A program made the translations under genes and the position numbers. DNA of 64,000 bases from Pleomorphomonas sp. PLEO (GTDB lineage: Bacteria; Pseudomonadota; Alphaproteobacteria; Rhizobiales; Pleomorphomonadaceae): positions 434,001 through 498,000 of the forward strand of contig NZ_CP166625.1 in assembly GCF_041320595.1 (NCBI RefSeq), written 5' to 3'. The notes beneath the pieces were generated by a model. It was not told where the DNA came from. It did not search any database and saw nothing but the letters and a program-made list of their open reading frames with translations. Positions 25,900 through 34,810 of the stretch are shown here, in pieces. Each line of letters starts with the position of its first letter. Within the stretch, counting starts at the first letter, position 1.

Positions 25900-27534
25900 A
25901 TGACAGACACCACCGGCGGCGCGCTTCTCTCCGTCCGCAATCTCTCCGTCGCCTTCCGCAATGAGGGGGGCGAAACACTCGCGGCCTCCGGCGTTTCGTT
26001 CGATCTTCAGAAAGGTCGCACGCTGGCTGTCGTCGGCGAAAGCGGCTCGGGCAAGTCGGTGACGGCGCTATCGGTCGTCCGTTTGCTGCCCTATCCGGCG
26101 GCCCGGCATCCATCCGGCGAGATCCTGTTCAAGGGACGCGACCTTCTGAAAGCCGACGAAGGGGAGCTCAGGAAGATCCGTGGCGCCGAGATCACCATGG
26201 TATTTCAGGAGCCGATGACCTCGCTCAATCCGCTGCATTCGATCGAGCGGCAGATTGGCGAGATCCTGAAGCTGCACGGCGCCAGCGGCGAGGCGGCTGT
26301 CCGCCGAAAGGTGATCGAGCTTCTAACCGAGGTCGGCATTCCCGATCCCGAAAGCCGACTTTCGGCCTATCCGCACCAGCTTTCCGGTGGTCAGCGGCAG
26401 CGGGTGATGATCGCCATGGCGCTCGCCAATGCGCCCGACCTGTTGATCGCCGACGAGCCGACCACCGCCCTCGACGTCACGGTGCAGGCGCAAATCCTGA
26501 CGCTCTTGAAGGCGCTGCAGGCGCGGTATGGCATGGCCATCCTGTTCATCACCCATGACCTCGGCATCGTCGAGCGCTTCGCCGACGACGTGGTGGTCAT
26601 GACGAAGGGTGAGGTGGTGGAGTCCGGCCCGACCGCCAAGGTATTCTCAGCGCCCCAACATGCCTACACCCGCCACCTGATGGCGGCGGCACCAAAAGGC
26701 GAGCCACCGGTGGCCGCGCTCGACGCGCCGGTCGTCGTCTCGGCCGAGGATCTCCGTATCTGGTTCCCAATCAAAGCGGGTTTCTTTCGGCGCACGATCG
26801 GCCATATCAAGGCCGTCGACGGCGTCAGTCTGCAGCTTCGAGCCGGCCAGACGCTGGGCGTGGTCGGCGAGAGCGGCTCGGGCAAGACGACGCTCGGCCT
26901 TGCGCTTTTGCGCCTCATTTCCTCGGAGGGACCGATCGTCGTGCTCGACCGTCGTATCGATGGGTTGGACTCCAGCGCCATGCGACCGCTGAGGCGCGAC
27001 GTGCAGGCCGTATTCCAGGATCCCTACGGCTCGCTTTCCCCGCGCATGACGGTGGCCGACATCGTCGGTGAAGGCCTCTCCGTGCACGAACCCGGCCTCG
27101 GCGCCGACGCTCGCGACACCCGTGTCGTCGAAGCGCTTGGCGAGGTGGGACTTGATCCGGAGACGCGCCACCGCTATCCGCACGAATTCTCAGGCGGCCA
27201 GCGCCAGCGCATGGCCATTGCCCGCGCCATGGTGCTGAAGCCGAAATTCGTCATGCTCGATGAACCGACCTCGGCTCTCGACATGAGCGTGCAGGCGCAA
27301 GTGGTGGATCTATTGCGTGACCTGCAGGCCCGGCACGGCCTTGCCTACATGTTCATTTCCCACGACCTCAAGGTGGTGAAGGCACTCGCCAACGAAGTGA
27401 TCGTTATGAGGGCGGGCAAAGTGGTGGAAGCGGGGCCGGCCGTCGAGATATTCGCGGCGCCGAAGGAGCCCTATACGCGGGCGCTGATGGCCGCGGCCTT
27501 CCGCCTGGAGAGCATCGGCGGCGTCGCCAGCTGA
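25900..27534 (+). CDS. yejF: ABC transporter ATP-binding protein YejF (two tandem ATPase domains)
   Basis: A 544-residue ATPase with two fused nucleotide-binding domains, as in E. coli YejF. Domain 1 has Walker [13 protein letters not shown], signature [16 protein letters not shown] and Walker [10 protein letters not shown]; domain 2 has [31 protein letters not shown] and [13 protein letters not shown]. It powers YejB/YejE transport on the inner face of the membrane. The ATG at 25900 has GAGG seven bases upstream and is preferred to the GTG at 25888, which overlaps the yejE stop. The operon ends here, 3 bp from a convergent DUF1284 gene. Confidence 0.92.
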   Translation: MTDTTGGALLSVRNLSVAFRNEGGETLAASGVSFDLQKGRTLAVVGESGSGKSVTALSVVRLLPYPAARHPSGEILFKGRDLLKADEGELRKIRGAEITMVFQEPMTSLNPLHSIERQIGEILKLHGASGEAAVRRKVIELLTEVGIPDPESRLSAYPHQLSGGQRQRVMIAMALANAPDLLIADEPTTALDVTVQAQILTLLKALQARYGMAILFITHDLGIVERFADDVVVMTKGEVVESGPTAKVFSAPQHAYTRHLMAAAPKGEPPVAALDAPVVVSAEDLRIWFPIKAGFFRRTIGHIKAVDGVSLQLRAGQTLGVVGESGSGKTTLGLALLRLISSEGPIVVLDRRIDGLDSSAMRPLRRDVQAVFQDPYGSLSPRMTVADIVGEGLSVHEPGLGADARDTRVVEALGEVGLDPETRHRYPHEFSGGQRQRMAIARAMVLKPKFVMLDEPTSALDMSVQAQVVDLLRDLQARHGLAYMFISHDLKVVKALANEVIVMRAGKVVEAGPAVEIFAAPKEPYTRALMAAAFRLESIGGVAS

Positions 27535-27537
27535 CGC

Positions 27538-27990
27538 TTACGTCGGTTCATCCGTTGAGCGGAACAGCGTGCTCGCATAGCCGCCGGCGGCAATGTCACG
27601 ACAGAGCGGCTGCCACTCGCAGAGCGCGCAGGCAGCTTCAAAAGCACCGTTCCGATAGGCATTGCGCAAACGAACGCGGATCTTTTCGTCGAGAACGAGA
27701 CGATCGCCGTCCCCAAGGGACCGGCCGAGTACGCCAGCGACAAGGGAAAGTGCCCGCCGGTCGCGTTCCGGCACCGTCAGCTCGTGGCAATGGGGGTTTT
27801 CTTCGAGGCGGCAAAGAGGCGCGCAGATGTCGTCAGGACCCTCGACGATTTCGGCCGTTGCGCCCGCGACAAGTCTGTCGGCAATCACCGTCATGCCGGA
27901 GACGAACTCCGGCGAGTAGCCGATGCCCTTGTAGGTAAGCAGGCAAAGGAGGTGGTGCCCCCTCAGCCTCACTATTTCAGTATCTGCCAC
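27538..27990 (-). CDS. DUF1284 domain protein, cysteine-rich
   Basis: A 150-residue protein of unknown function in the DUF1284 family. The N-terminus VRLRGHHLLCLLTYKGIGYS is the family hallmark; cysteines recur in HHLLCLL, DDICAPLC, NPHCHE and CALCEWQPLC, at least seven in total, spaced like ligands for an iron-sulfur cluster or another metal, although this has not been shown for the family to my knowledge. The start is GTG at 27990, with an in-frame GTG at 27972 as alternative. It converges on yejF and lies just downstream of gcrA, 8 bp away, so the two could share a transcript. Confidence 0.8.
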   Translation of the reverse strand: MADTEIVRLRGHHLLCLLTYKGIGYSPEFVSGMTVIADRLVAGATAEIVEGPDDICAPLCRLEENPHCHELTVPERDRRALSLVAGVLGRSLGDGDRLVLDEKIRVRLRNAYRNGAFEAACALCEWQPLCRDIAAGGYASTLFRSTDEPT

Positions 27991-27998
27991 GACCTAGA

Positions 27999-28547
27999 TC
28001 AGCCGACCGCCTTGCGATCGCGCTCGCGACGACGTTCCGCCGACGGCTGATAGGCAATACGGGCATGGAAGGCGCAGTAGGGGATGCCGACATCCGACTT
28101 GCGGCCGCAGAAGAAGAAATCCGGCTTGCCGGGATCGCCGACCGGCCATTTGCAGGTGCTCTCCGTCAGCGACAGGATGGTCACCTTCTCGAATACTGGC
28201 GGCTCGATCTCGGTAACAGGAGCGACCGCCAGCGATGCTTCAGCCTGGGCGTCGGCCTTAAGGGCCGTGGCGCCGATGCTGATCGGCCGGGCCGGCGCGG
28301 CCGGGCGATTGGTCGACTGGGTCTGCGCTACCGGACGGCTGGCCGTCTTGACGCGTGGCGGCGCGGCGACCGTCGGCCGAACCGGCTGCACCTGCGGCTT
28401 CGATCGGCCCGACAATCCAAGCCGGTGCACTTTGCCGATCACCGCGTTGCGGGTCACGGCGCCGAGCTCGGCCGCAATCTGGCTGGCGCTCAACCCGTCA
28501 GACCAGAGCGTCTTTAGGCGCTCGACGCGTTCGTCGGTCCAGGACAT
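27999..28547 (-). CDS. gcrA: Cell cycle regulator GcrA
   Basis: A 182-residue GcrA. The N-terminal helix-turn-helix MSWTDERVERLKTLWSDGLS, with SQIAAELGAVTRNAVIGKVH following, is diagnostic; a Pro/Ala-rich linker leads to a C-terminal domain with TCKWPVGDP, FFCGRK and PYCAFHARIAY, the sigma-70-binding part. In Caulobacter GcrA acts with RNA polymerase at promoters methylated at GANTC by CcrM, so it links DNA methylation to S-phase gene expression. The ATG at 28547 gives the usual N-terminus; longer frames are not conserved. Two GANTC sites (28720, 28802) lie in its upstream gap. The GAGTC cluster near 500 and the CtrA/GANTC box near 16.7 kb could be in its regulon. Confidence 0.93.
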   Translation of the reverse strand: MSWTDERVERLKTLWSDGLSASQIAAELGAVTRNAVIGKVHRLGLSGRSKPQVQPVRPTVAAPPRVKTASRPVAQTQSTNRPAAPARPISIGATALKADAQAEASLAVAPVTEIEPPVFEKVTILSLTESTCKWPVGDPGKPDFFFCGRKSDVGIPYCAFHARIAYQPSAERRRERDRKAVG

Positions 28548-28866
28548 CTTGTCACCCTCTCTTCGCCGCTCCGGGGAATCCCTTAAGACCCGCCCGGTCC
28601 ATATGTAGGTCCGGCAACGCAAAACACATGCGATTGTATCGCTGGAGCATCTCACCACGATATCTCGTGGCGACGACTTCTAGGCTACAATGGGCGCTCT
28701 CACTGGCGCAATGACCACTGAGTCACGCCTTGCAACCCTTTACGACTTTTCAACAAATATCGTGGCGCAACCGCATCGGTTCAACCACCACTGTCCGAAC
28801 TGATTCGCAAAGGCGGGAAGTGCTTGTCTAAATGCCGCAATTTCCGGCGGTAAGAGTTCAAAAACC

Positions 28867-28897
28867 TTGACAGTTCCGGCTTTTCTCATGGTATAGA
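28867..28897 (+). promoter_or_regulatory. Possible promoter of argD-argF-hslO
   Basis: TTGACA at 28867-28872 is followed after 19 bases by TATAGA at 28892-28897. A 17-base spacing would put GGTATA in the -10 slot. It is upstream of argD, within the 476-bp gap (28548-29023) shared with gcrA. The gap also contains GANTC sites at 28720-28724 and 28802-28806; between 28548 and 28860 I see no other feature. Confidence 0.5.
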
Positions 28898-28910
28898 GCC
28901 GCGTTGCGAG

Positions 28911-28953
28911 AGGCCGCGCCGCCCGAGAAGCCGGGGGCGCGGCCTGCTTTTTT
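28911..28953 (+). terminator. Strong terminator hairpin in the argD leader (possible attenuator)
   Basis: AGGCCGCGCC (28911-28920) pairs perfectly with GGCGCGGCCT (28936-28945) and an inner CCCG/CGGG extends the stem. GC and six T residues (28948-28953) follow. It begins about 13 bases after the apparent -10 element and 70 bases before the argD start, so transcripts from that promoter should meet it almost immediately. Confidence 0.75.
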
Positions 28954-29023
28954 CATTCCGCCGGCCTCGCGGCAGCGGCACCGGTACCCGCAGGAAACCC
29001 GTATCACTGAAAAGGAAACTGTC

Positions 29024-30250
29024 ATGACCGCCCCTGGTTCCACTTCTCCGCTCTATGCGACGTTCTCGCGCGCGGACGTGGCCTTCGAACGAGGCGAAGG
29101 GGCCTGGCTCATTGACAGCCGAGGAGAGCGCTGGCTCGATTTCGGTTCCGGCATTGCCGTCAATGCCCTCGGGCACGCCCACCCGCACCTCGTCTCGACG
29201 CTGAAGGCACAGGCCGAAAAGGTTTGGCACGTCTCCAATGCCTTCCGCATCCCCGATCAGGAGCGGCTGGCCGAACGTCTCGTTGCCAATACATTCGCTG
29301 ACCGCTGCTTCTTCACCAATTCGGGTGCTGAGGCGCTGGAATGCGCCTTCAAGACGGTGCGCCGCTACCATTGGGCAAACGGCCAGCCCGAGCGCTTCCG
29401 CATCATCACCATGGAAGGTGCCTTCCATGGCCGGACGCTGGCGACCATCGCCGCAGGTGGGCAAGAGAAGTATCTTGAGGGCTTCGGGCCGAAGGTCGAC
29501 GGCTTCGACCAGGTACCCTTCAACGATATCGCGGCCGTCAAGGCGGCGGTGACGGCGGAGACCGCCGGCATTCTGGTCGAGCCGATCCAGGGCGAGGGCG
29601 GCGTGCGCGTCATTCCGCCCGAGACCCTTCGGGCGCTGCGTCAGATCTGCGACGACCACGGCCTGCTGCTGATCTTCGACGAGGTTCAGTGCGGCTATGG
29701 TCGCAGTGGCCGCTTTTTCGCTTACGAATGGTCCGGCGTGACGCCGGACGTGATGGCGGTGGCTAAGGGCATCGGCGGCGGCTTCCCGCTCGGCGCCTGC
29801 CTTGCCACCGAGGCAGCGGCGGCGGCGATGAAGGCCGGCGTGCATGGCACCACCTACGGCGGCAATCCGCTGGCCATGGCGGTCGGCAACGCCGTTCTTG
29901 ACGTCGTGCTGGCCGATGGCTTCCTGGAGCGAGTGCGCGCCGCCAGCCTGCGCTTCAAGCAGTCGCTAGCCGGCATCGTCGATCGCCATCCCGACCTCTT
30001 CGAGGAGATTCGCGGCGAGGGTTTACTCATCGGCCTCAAGTGCAAACGTCCGGTAGCGGAAATGAATGCCGCTTTCCGCGATCAGCACCTGCTGACCATC
30101 GCTGCCGGCGACGGCGTCGTCCGCCTTCTGCCGCCGCTGATCGTCAGCGATGAGGAAATCCTCGAAGCGGTCAAGCGCATCGATACCGCTGCCACCGCCC
30201 TTTCCGCATCTTCCGCCGCTCCAGCAGCGGCCGCCGCCAAGTCGGCCTGA
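29024..30250 (+). CDS. argD: Acetylornithine aminotransferase
   Basis: A 408-residue PLP-dependent class III aminotransferase that makes N-acetylornithine in arginine synthesis (and may act on succinyldiaminopimelate in lysine synthesis). Motifs: [27 protein letters not shown], the EPIQGEGGV loop, [13 protein letters not shown] with the PLP-interacting Asp, and [13 protein letters not shown] with the Schiff-base Lys. The ATG at 29024 has AAAGGAAAC in front; the longer frame would cross the terminator hairpin. The last 20 residues are Ala/Ser-rich. argF follows 14 bp downstream and hslO overlaps argF, giving an argD-argF-hslO operon. Confidence 0.93.
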   Translation: MTAPGSTSPLYATFSRADVAFERGEGAWLIDSRGERWLDFGSGIAVNALGHAHPHLVSTLKAQAEKVWHVSNAFRIPDQERLAERLVANTFADRCFFTNSGAEALECAFKTVRRYHWANGQPERFRIITMEGAFHGRTLATIAAGGQEKYLEGFGPKVDGFDQVPFNDIAAVKAAVTAETAGILVEPIQGEGGVRVIPPETLRALRQICDDHGLLLIFDEVQCGYGRSGRFFAYEWSGVTPDVMAVAKGIGGGFPLGACLATEAAAAAMKAGVHGTTYGGNPLAMAVGNAVLDVVLADGFLERVRAASLRFKQSLAGIVDRHPDLFEEIRGEGLLIGLKCKRPVAEMNAAFRDQHLLTIAAGDGVVRLLPPLIVSDEEILEAVKRIDTAATALSASSAAPAAAAAKSA

Positions 30251-30264
30251 ACGAGACGACAGAT

Positions 30265-31194
30265 ATGACCGACCTCAAGCATTTTCTCGACCTCACCGAT
30301 CTCTCCGGAGACGATCTCCGCGCCATTCTCACCCGCGCCCGTGACCTCAAGTCGAAAGTAAATGGCTGCCGCCCCGGCGTCGGCCCGCTCGCCGGCAAGG
30401 TACTGGCGATGATCTTCGAGCGTCCTTCGACCCGCACACGCGTCTCCTTCGACGTCGGTATGCGGCAGCTCGGCGGCGAAACCGTCATGCTGACCGGCGC
30501 GGAGATGCAGATCGGCCGCGGCGAGACCATCGCCGACACGGCCCGCGTGATGTCGCGCTACGTCGACGCCATGATGATCCGCATCCTCGACGTCAACGCG
30601 CTGCATGAGCTGGCCGAATACGCCAGCGTGCCGGTGATCAACGGCCTTACCAAGGTCAGCCACCCGACGCAGGTGATGGCCGACATCATGACCTACGAGG
30701 AGCATCGCGGCTCGGTTAAGGGCAAAACCCTTGCCTGGACCGGCGACGGCAACAACGTGCTGAACTCGCTGGTGCACGCAGCCGCCCGCTTTGGCTACAC
30801 CATGCGCATCGCTACGCCCAAGGAACTCGCTCCGGCGCAGGGACCGATCGACTGGGCGCGCGCCAACGGCGGGCGCATCGAGGTGACCAACGATCCCTTC
30901 GAGGCCGTCGATGGCGCCGATGCCATCTTCACCGATACTTGGGTGTCGATGGGCGATGAGGAAGGCGAGCGGCGGCGGCATAACCTGCTGACGCCGTATC
31001 AGGTGAACGACCGTCTGATGGCCGCCGCCGACAAGGACGCCGTGTTCATGCACTGCCTGCCGGCCCATCGCGGTGATGAGGTCACCTCATCGGTGATGGA
31101 CGGGCCGCGCTCGATCGTCTTCGACGAGGCGGAAAACCGCCTGCACGCCCACAAAGGCATCCTGGCCTGGTGCTTTGGCGCCATGGAGGACTGA
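30265..31194 (+). CDS. argF: Ornithine carbamoyltransferase
   Basis: A 309-residue enzyme that transfers a carbamoyl group from carbamoyl phosphate to ornithine to give citrulline. The carbamoyl-phosphate site [15 protein letters not shown], the ornithine loop [12 protein letters not shown], and the [12 protein letters not shown] motif with the catalytic Cys are present, and the length matches anabolic ArgF. It lies directly behind argD, and its TGA shares a base with the hslO ATG. Nothing unusual is seen apart from a short N-terminal extension. Confidence 0.94.
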   Translation: MTDLKHFLDLTDLSGDDLRAILTRARDLKSKVNGCRPGVGPLAGKVLAMIFERPSTRTRVSFDVGMRQLGGETVMLTGAEMQIGRGETIADTARVMSRYVDAMMIRILDVNALHELAEYASVPVINGLTKVSHPTQVMADIMTYEEHRGSVKGKTLAWTGDGNNVLNSLVHAAARFGYTMRIATPKELAPAQGPIDWARANGGRIEVTNDPFEAVDGADAIFTDTWVSMGDEEGERRRHNLLTPYQVNDRLMAAADKDAVFMHCLPAHRGDEVTSSVMDGPRSIVFDEAENRLHAHKGILAWCFGAMED

Positions 31195-32195
31195 TGAGCA
31201 CTGTCGATCGCCCCTCCACACCCGCTGGCGCACCTGCCGGCGACGACGCCGTGCTGCCGTTCGCCGTCGAGGCCCTCGACCTGCGCGGCCGCGTCGTGCG
31301 GCTCGGACCGGCGATCGACACCATCCTCAGCCGTCATGACTATCCGCCCGCCGTGTCGCGGCTTCTTGCCGAGGCGGTGGCACTGACGGCACTGATCGGC
31401 ACCTCGATGAAGTTCGAGGGCCGGTTCATTCTGCAGACGCAGTCGGACGGCCCGGTGAGCATGTTGGTGGTGGACTTCGACTCACCTGATGCCCTGCGCG
31501 CCTGTGCCCGCTTCGATGCCGACGCCGTGGCGGCCGCCGTCACTGCCGGGCGCGACCGGCCCGAGGATCTCCTCGGCCAGGGCCATCTTGCCATGACCGT
31601 CGACCAGGGCGCCCACATGAGCCGCTATCAGGGCATCGTCGAGCTCGACGGTCGCTCGTTGGAAGAGGCGGCGCATGGCTATTTCCTACAGTCCGAGCAG
31701 ATTCCGACGCGTGTCCGCCTCGCCGTTGCCGAGGTATTGACGCGCGATCCCGGCCGCGAGCCGCATCGCGCCTGGCGAGCCGGTGGCCTTTTCCTGCAAT
31801 TCCTGCCCGAGTCCTCCGAGCGCGTCGGTCAACGCGATTTGCACCCCGGCGATGCCCCCGAAGGAGCGTCGGCGACCGTGGAAGAGGATGATGCCTGGGT
31901 GGAGGCGCAGAGCCTCGCCGGTACTGTGGAAGACGCTGAACTGATCGATCCCGCGGTCAGCGCTGAAACACTTCTCTATCGGCTATTCCATGAGCGCGGC
32001 GCTCGTGTGTTCGAGCCCCAGCCGCTCGTCGAGCGCTGCCGCTGCTCTCGCGATGCCGTCAGCGCGATGATCGCCTCCTTTTCGCCGGCCGAACGCATCG
32101 ACATGGTGGAGAACGGCCGCATCGGCGTGACGTGCGAGTTCTGCTCGACCCACTACGATTTCGACCCGCGGGAATTCGAGACGGACGAGGCGTGA
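31194..32195 (+). CDS. hslO: Redox-regulated chaperonin Hsp33
   Basis: A 333-residue Hsp33. The N-terminal chaperone core (LRGRVVRLGPAIDTIL, then GHLAMTVDQGAHMSRYQGIV) is followed by the C-terminal zinc switch with two cysteines in ERCRCSRD and two in CEFCSTHYDF. In oxidising stress these cysteines release zinc and form disulfides, which activates the holdase. The ATG at 31194 overlaps the argF stop by one base, indicating coupled translation; the argF-hslO pairing is common in Rhizobiales. The N-terminus has an Ala/Pro-rich extension of about 20 residues. Confidence 0.92.
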   Translation: MSTVDRPSTPAGAPAGDDAVLPFAVEALDLRGRVVRLGPAIDTILSRHDYPPAVSRLLAEAVALTALIGTSMKFEGRFILQTQSDGPVSMLVVDFDSPDALRACARFDADAVAAAVTAGRDRPEDLLGQGHLAMTVDQGAHMSRYQGIVELDGRSLEEAAHGYFLQSEQIPTRVRLAVAEVLTRDPGREPHRAWRAGGLFLQFLPESSERVGQRDLHPGDAPEGASATVEEDDAWVEAQSLAGTVEDAELIDPAVSAETLLYRLFHERGARVFEPQPLVERCRCSRDAVSAMIASFSPAERIDMVENGRIGVTCEFCSTHYDFDPREFETDEA

Positions 32196-32216
32196 AGCGG
32201 CACCGCTTGCCGGGCT

Positions 32217-32699
32217 TCAGCGCCGCCGGCTTCCATAAAGTGGCAGGCTAAACGGCTTGCGGCGATAGGCGATGAAAATTTCCAGACTCTCGAAATGATC
32301 GAAGGCGATCTCGAGAGCTGGCGGCAGATCGTCAAGCGAGAACCAGCGCTGCTCTTCGCTTTCATCGTCAGCTGCGCCAACCTTTTCGCCGGCGGCGCAG
32401 AAGTGAACAAAGCTGATGTTTTGGCGATCTTCGCCTGGTCGGTCCGGACGGTCGATGACCCGCAGCAAAGTGAGGTCAGTAACCTGATAGCCGGTCTCTT
32501 CGACAATCTCGCGCGCAGCGGCTTGCGGTAGAGTCTCATCGCGCTCGACGAAGCCTCCAACCAGTGCCCACTTGCCGCCTTCGAGCAAATGCCGGCTGCG
32601 CCTGACCAGCAACACCTCGCCGCCACGCAGGACGATATTGTCCGTCACAACATGGCGCAACGCTGCCCCGTGGCCGTTTTCAAACCTGCAAGTGATCAC
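32217..32699 (-). CDS. NUDIX hydrolase
   Basis: A 160-residue NUDIX-fold pyrophosphohydrolase. The NUDIX box GGFVERDETLPQAAAREIVE, followed by ETGYQV, matches GX5EX7REUXEEXGU and holds the Mg2+-binding glutamates. Substrates of this family range from NADH and ADP-ribose to oxidised nucleotides, and I cannot tell which applies here; a zinc ribbon as in NudC is not visible. The GTG at 32699 with AGAGGA nine bases upstream is preferred to a TTG 30 bp further out. It is convergent with hslO and separated from lapA by 50 bp. Confidence 0.8.
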   Translation of the reverse strand: MITCRFENGHGAALRHVVTDNIVLRGGEVLLVRRSRHLLEGGKWALVGGFVERDETLPQAAAREIVEETGYQVTDLTLLRVIDRPDRPGEDRQNISFVHFCAAGEKVGAADDESEEQRWFSLDDLPPALEIAFDHFESLEIFIAYRRKPFSLPLYGSRRR

Positions 32700-32749
32700 G
32701 AAGCTTATTCCTCTGGCCCACCGAGCCAAGGCCTAGGCCACCTGTCAGG

Positions 32750-33088
32750 TCAGGCGGCGTTCGGACCGCCGATACTGAGCGTATCAGACCGGTCGCCAAC
32801 GCGTTGGCGCTCCATCTCGGCCTTGAGACGGGTCGCCTCGCGCCGGCTCTGTCGGGCGGCGCGGCGGACGTGCCCCTGGCCGAACCATGAGCCGACGCCA
32901 CCGATCAGCACGCCGACCGCCAACGTGGCGAAGAATACGACGTAGAGCGGCACCGCCAGCGAGAAGAACGGCGCTGCCGGGTTGAATGGGTCGAGCACCA
33001 GGGTCACGGTCTGGTTGTTGACGACCGCGAGCGCCACGACCACGATGGCCAGCGGGCCGAGAACGACGATCCGGAGAAAAGTCTTCAC
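32750..33088 (-). CDS. lapA: LapA-family small membrane protein
   Basis: A 112-residue inner-membrane protein of the LapA/DUF1049 family. Two hydrophobic helices are visible (about residues 7-23 and 45-68) with VNNQTVTLVLDPFNP between them, then a basic, coiled C-terminal tail (ARQSRREATRLKAEMERQR). In E. coli LapA works with LapB in lipopolysaccharide assembly control. The start is GTG at 33088 with AGGAG nine bases upstream. It follows ihfB on the same strand, a common pair in Alphaproteobacteria. Confidence 0.82.
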   Translation of the reverse strand: MKTFLRIVVLGPLAIVVVALAVVNNQTVTLVLDPFNPAAPFFSLAVPLYVVFFATLAVGVLIGGVGSWFGQGHVRRAARQSRREATRLKAEMERQRVGDRSDTLSIGGPNAA

Positions 33089-33114
33089 GCGGCGTCACTC
33101 CTGCCGACAGAACG

Positions 33115-33405
33115 TCAGCTCACCTTGCCGTCGTTGAGGCGCTCACGCATTTCCTTGCCCGTCTTGAAGAAGGGCACGAACTTTTCGGAAACCGGTACCT
33201 TCTCGCCGGTACGCGGATTGCGCCCGGTACGAGCCGGCCGGCTTTTCACCGAGAAAGCGCCAAAACCACGGAGTTCCACGCGGTCGCCGCTCTTCATGGC
33301 GTCGACCACGGTACCGAGGATCGTATTGACGATGTTCTCGATGTCGCGCTGGTAGAGGTGCGGATTCTGCGCCGCGATACGCGCAACCAGTTCAGACTTG
33401 ATCAT
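33115..33405 (-). CDS. ihfB: Integration host factor subunit beta
   Basis: A 96-residue HU/IHF-family DNA-bending protein. [20 protein letters not shown] and [20 protein letters not shown], followed by [11 protein letters not shown], are the signature of IHF-beta (HimD); the DNA-intercalating proline is in the NPRTGE arm. It pairs with IHF-alpha, encoded elsewhere, to bend DNA in recombination, replication and transcription. It lies between sppA and lapA on the same strand. Length matches the E. coli subunit (94). Confidence 0.93.
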   Translation of the reverse strand: MIKSELVARIAAQNPHLYQRDIENIVNTILGTVVDAMKSGDRVELRGFGAFSVKSRPARTGRNPRTGEKVPVSEKFVPFFKTGKEMRERLNDGKVS

Positions 33406-33462
33406 GGGCGAATAGCTCCCTGCCGGCTGAGCGAACGAAAAAAGCCATTGAAGGTTCGAACC

Positions 33463-34401
33463 TTAAGGGTGCCAAACTGACACGAGCCCGTCAAGCCGAC
33501 CTTCGCTGTTCCATGCCAAAAGATCGATGCCGATCAAGTGGCTGACCGTCGCCATGGCGCGATCGGCAATCCCGAAGCCGGCATAGGGCCGCTCAGGCGC
33601 CCAATCGACGACCTTGAGATCCTTATCGATGCCCTTGGCGCTTGCCAGCCAAGCGACCGCCGCGTCCTCTCCACCGATCTCGTCAACGAGCTTGAGGTCG
33701 AGCGCCTGCCGACCGGAGTAGATGGAGCCATCGGCGAGCCTCAGGGCATCGGTTCGAGCCAGACCACGTCGTTCGGCGACGATATCGACGAACCAGGCAT
33801 AGGTGTCATCGACAAGGCGCTGGATCATGGCGGCGGCTCCAGGCTGCTCGGGATAGGTGAAGGGTGAAGGCTCGGCCTTGAGCGGCGCCGATTTCACCGT
33901 CTTCACCTCGATGCCGATCTTCTGCATCAGCGCGCCGACACTGCCATATTGGAACAACACGCCGATCGAACCGGTGATGGATGTCCGCTCGGCGAAAATC
34001 CGGTCTGTGGCGATCGCCGTCATGTAGCCGGCCGAGGTGGCGAGCGTCCCCATAGTGGCCACCACCGGCTTCTTCTCGGCAAGGCTGCGCAGGCCGTCGT
34101 AGAGTTCCTCACCCCCGACGGTGGTGCCGCCGGGGCTATCGATTGCGACGATCACCGCCTTGACGGCATCGGAGGATGCAAGGTCCTTCAGCATCTTCCG
34201 CTGCCCGGCGTCGGAAAGAATCATGCCGGAAACCGTGACGCGAGCAATGTGGGGGCCACTCTTGCTGGACATGTCGCCACCGACATAAAGCCCACCGGCG
34301 ACCACGAGCCCAACGGCGAGCAAAAGGGTAATGCCCCGCCAGAAATAGAGCCGGCGCCTCAACTGCCGCCGCTCGACAATGGCATCCGCTTCAAGGGTCA
34401 T
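33463..34401 (-). CDS. sppA: Signal peptide peptidase SppA, short form
   Basis: A 312-residue, single-domain SppA (36K type), about half the size of E. coli SppA. An N-terminal membrane helix (about 18-38) anchors a periplasmic serine protease that degrades cleaved signal peptides. The substrate-strand IDSPGG motif, the catalytic Ser region with ATSAGYMTAIATD, the SITGSIGVLFQYG segment and the Lys of the VKSAPLKAE motif are seen. The ATG at 34401 gives a compact cytosolic tail before the helix. It lies upstream of ihfB on the same strand. Confidence 0.88.
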   Translation of the reverse strand: MTLEADAIVERRQLRRRLYFWRGITLLLAVGLVVAGGLYVGGDMSSKSGPHIARVTVSGMILSDAGQRKMLKDLASSDAVKAVIVAIDSPGGTTVGGEELYDGLRSLAEKKPVVATMGTLATSAGYMTAIATDRIFAERTSITGSIGVLFQYGSVGALMQKIGIEVKTVKSAPLKAEPSPFTYPEQPGAAAMIQRLVDDTYAWFVDIVAERRGLARTDALRLADGSIYSGRQALDLKLVDEIGGEDAAVAWLASAKGIDKDLKVVDWAPERPYAGFGIADRAMATVSHLIGIDLLAWNSEGRLDGLVSVWHP

Positions 34402-34549
34402 GAGGCGCTTCCCCGCTTGCCGGTTCCTATGGACCTGAGGTAGCAGCACGACGGCCAGCCGGCAAGACAAACCCACGGCCGGCTTCGGCAGCCCAGACGG
34501 GGCCATCGAAAGGTGGCATGAAGTCTAATTGGCTTCAAGTAAAGTTAAA

Positions 34550-34677
34550 AAATGGAAAAGGGCGTCGTGTTCAGCGACGCCCTCGTTCTGACCTTGCGAT
34601 GCCAAGCATCGTTTGAGGTCGGCAAGCCTCGAAGGTTGAGGCCCGTCTTAACGTCCGGACTCGGATCGAGTGGACAG
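34550..34677 (-). ncRNA. Candidate small RNA between rpsA and sppA
   Basis: On the minus strand a promoter-like TTGACG (34711-34706), a 17-base spacer and AATATT (34688-34683) precede about 128 bases that fold into four successive hairpins: 34675-34653 (ACTCG/CGAGT inside GTCC/GGAC), 34642-34626 (GCCTC/GAGGC), 34620-34590 (GACCT/AGGTC with inner GATGC/GCATC) and 34583-34559 (AGGGCGTCG/CGACGCCCT), the last followed by TTT and TTTTTT. The rpsA terminator lies just upstream, so this is a separate unit. It is in the 409-bp gap between rpsA and sppA; I see nothing else between 34402 and 34545. Confidence 0.65.
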
Positions 34678-34682
34678 CTACT

Positions 34683-34711
34683 AATATTGTCCCAATGCTT
34701 GTCCGCGTCAA
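34683..34711 (-). promoter_or_regulatory. Promoter of the candidate small RNA
   Basis: The -35 element TTGACG (34711-34706) and -10 element AATATT (34688-34683) have the optimal 17-bp spacing on the minus strand. The predicted start of transcription is near 34677. Confidence 0.55.
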
Positions 34712-34742
34712 GGATACCTTGGGAGCAATGGTAAGAATTCGT

Positions 34743-34776
34743 AGAAAGAAAAAAGGCCCGCGCGGGGCGGGCCTTT
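34743..34776 (-). terminator. Intrinsic terminator of rpsA
   Basis: On the minus strand AAAGGCCCG (34776-34768) pairs with CGGGCCTTT (34760-34752) and TTTTTTCTTTCT follows. It lies about 35 bp after the end of the S1 gene. Confidence 0.85.
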
Positions 34777-34810
34777 CTCATTGTCGGAAAACGACGTTTT
34801 GCGTCAGCTC

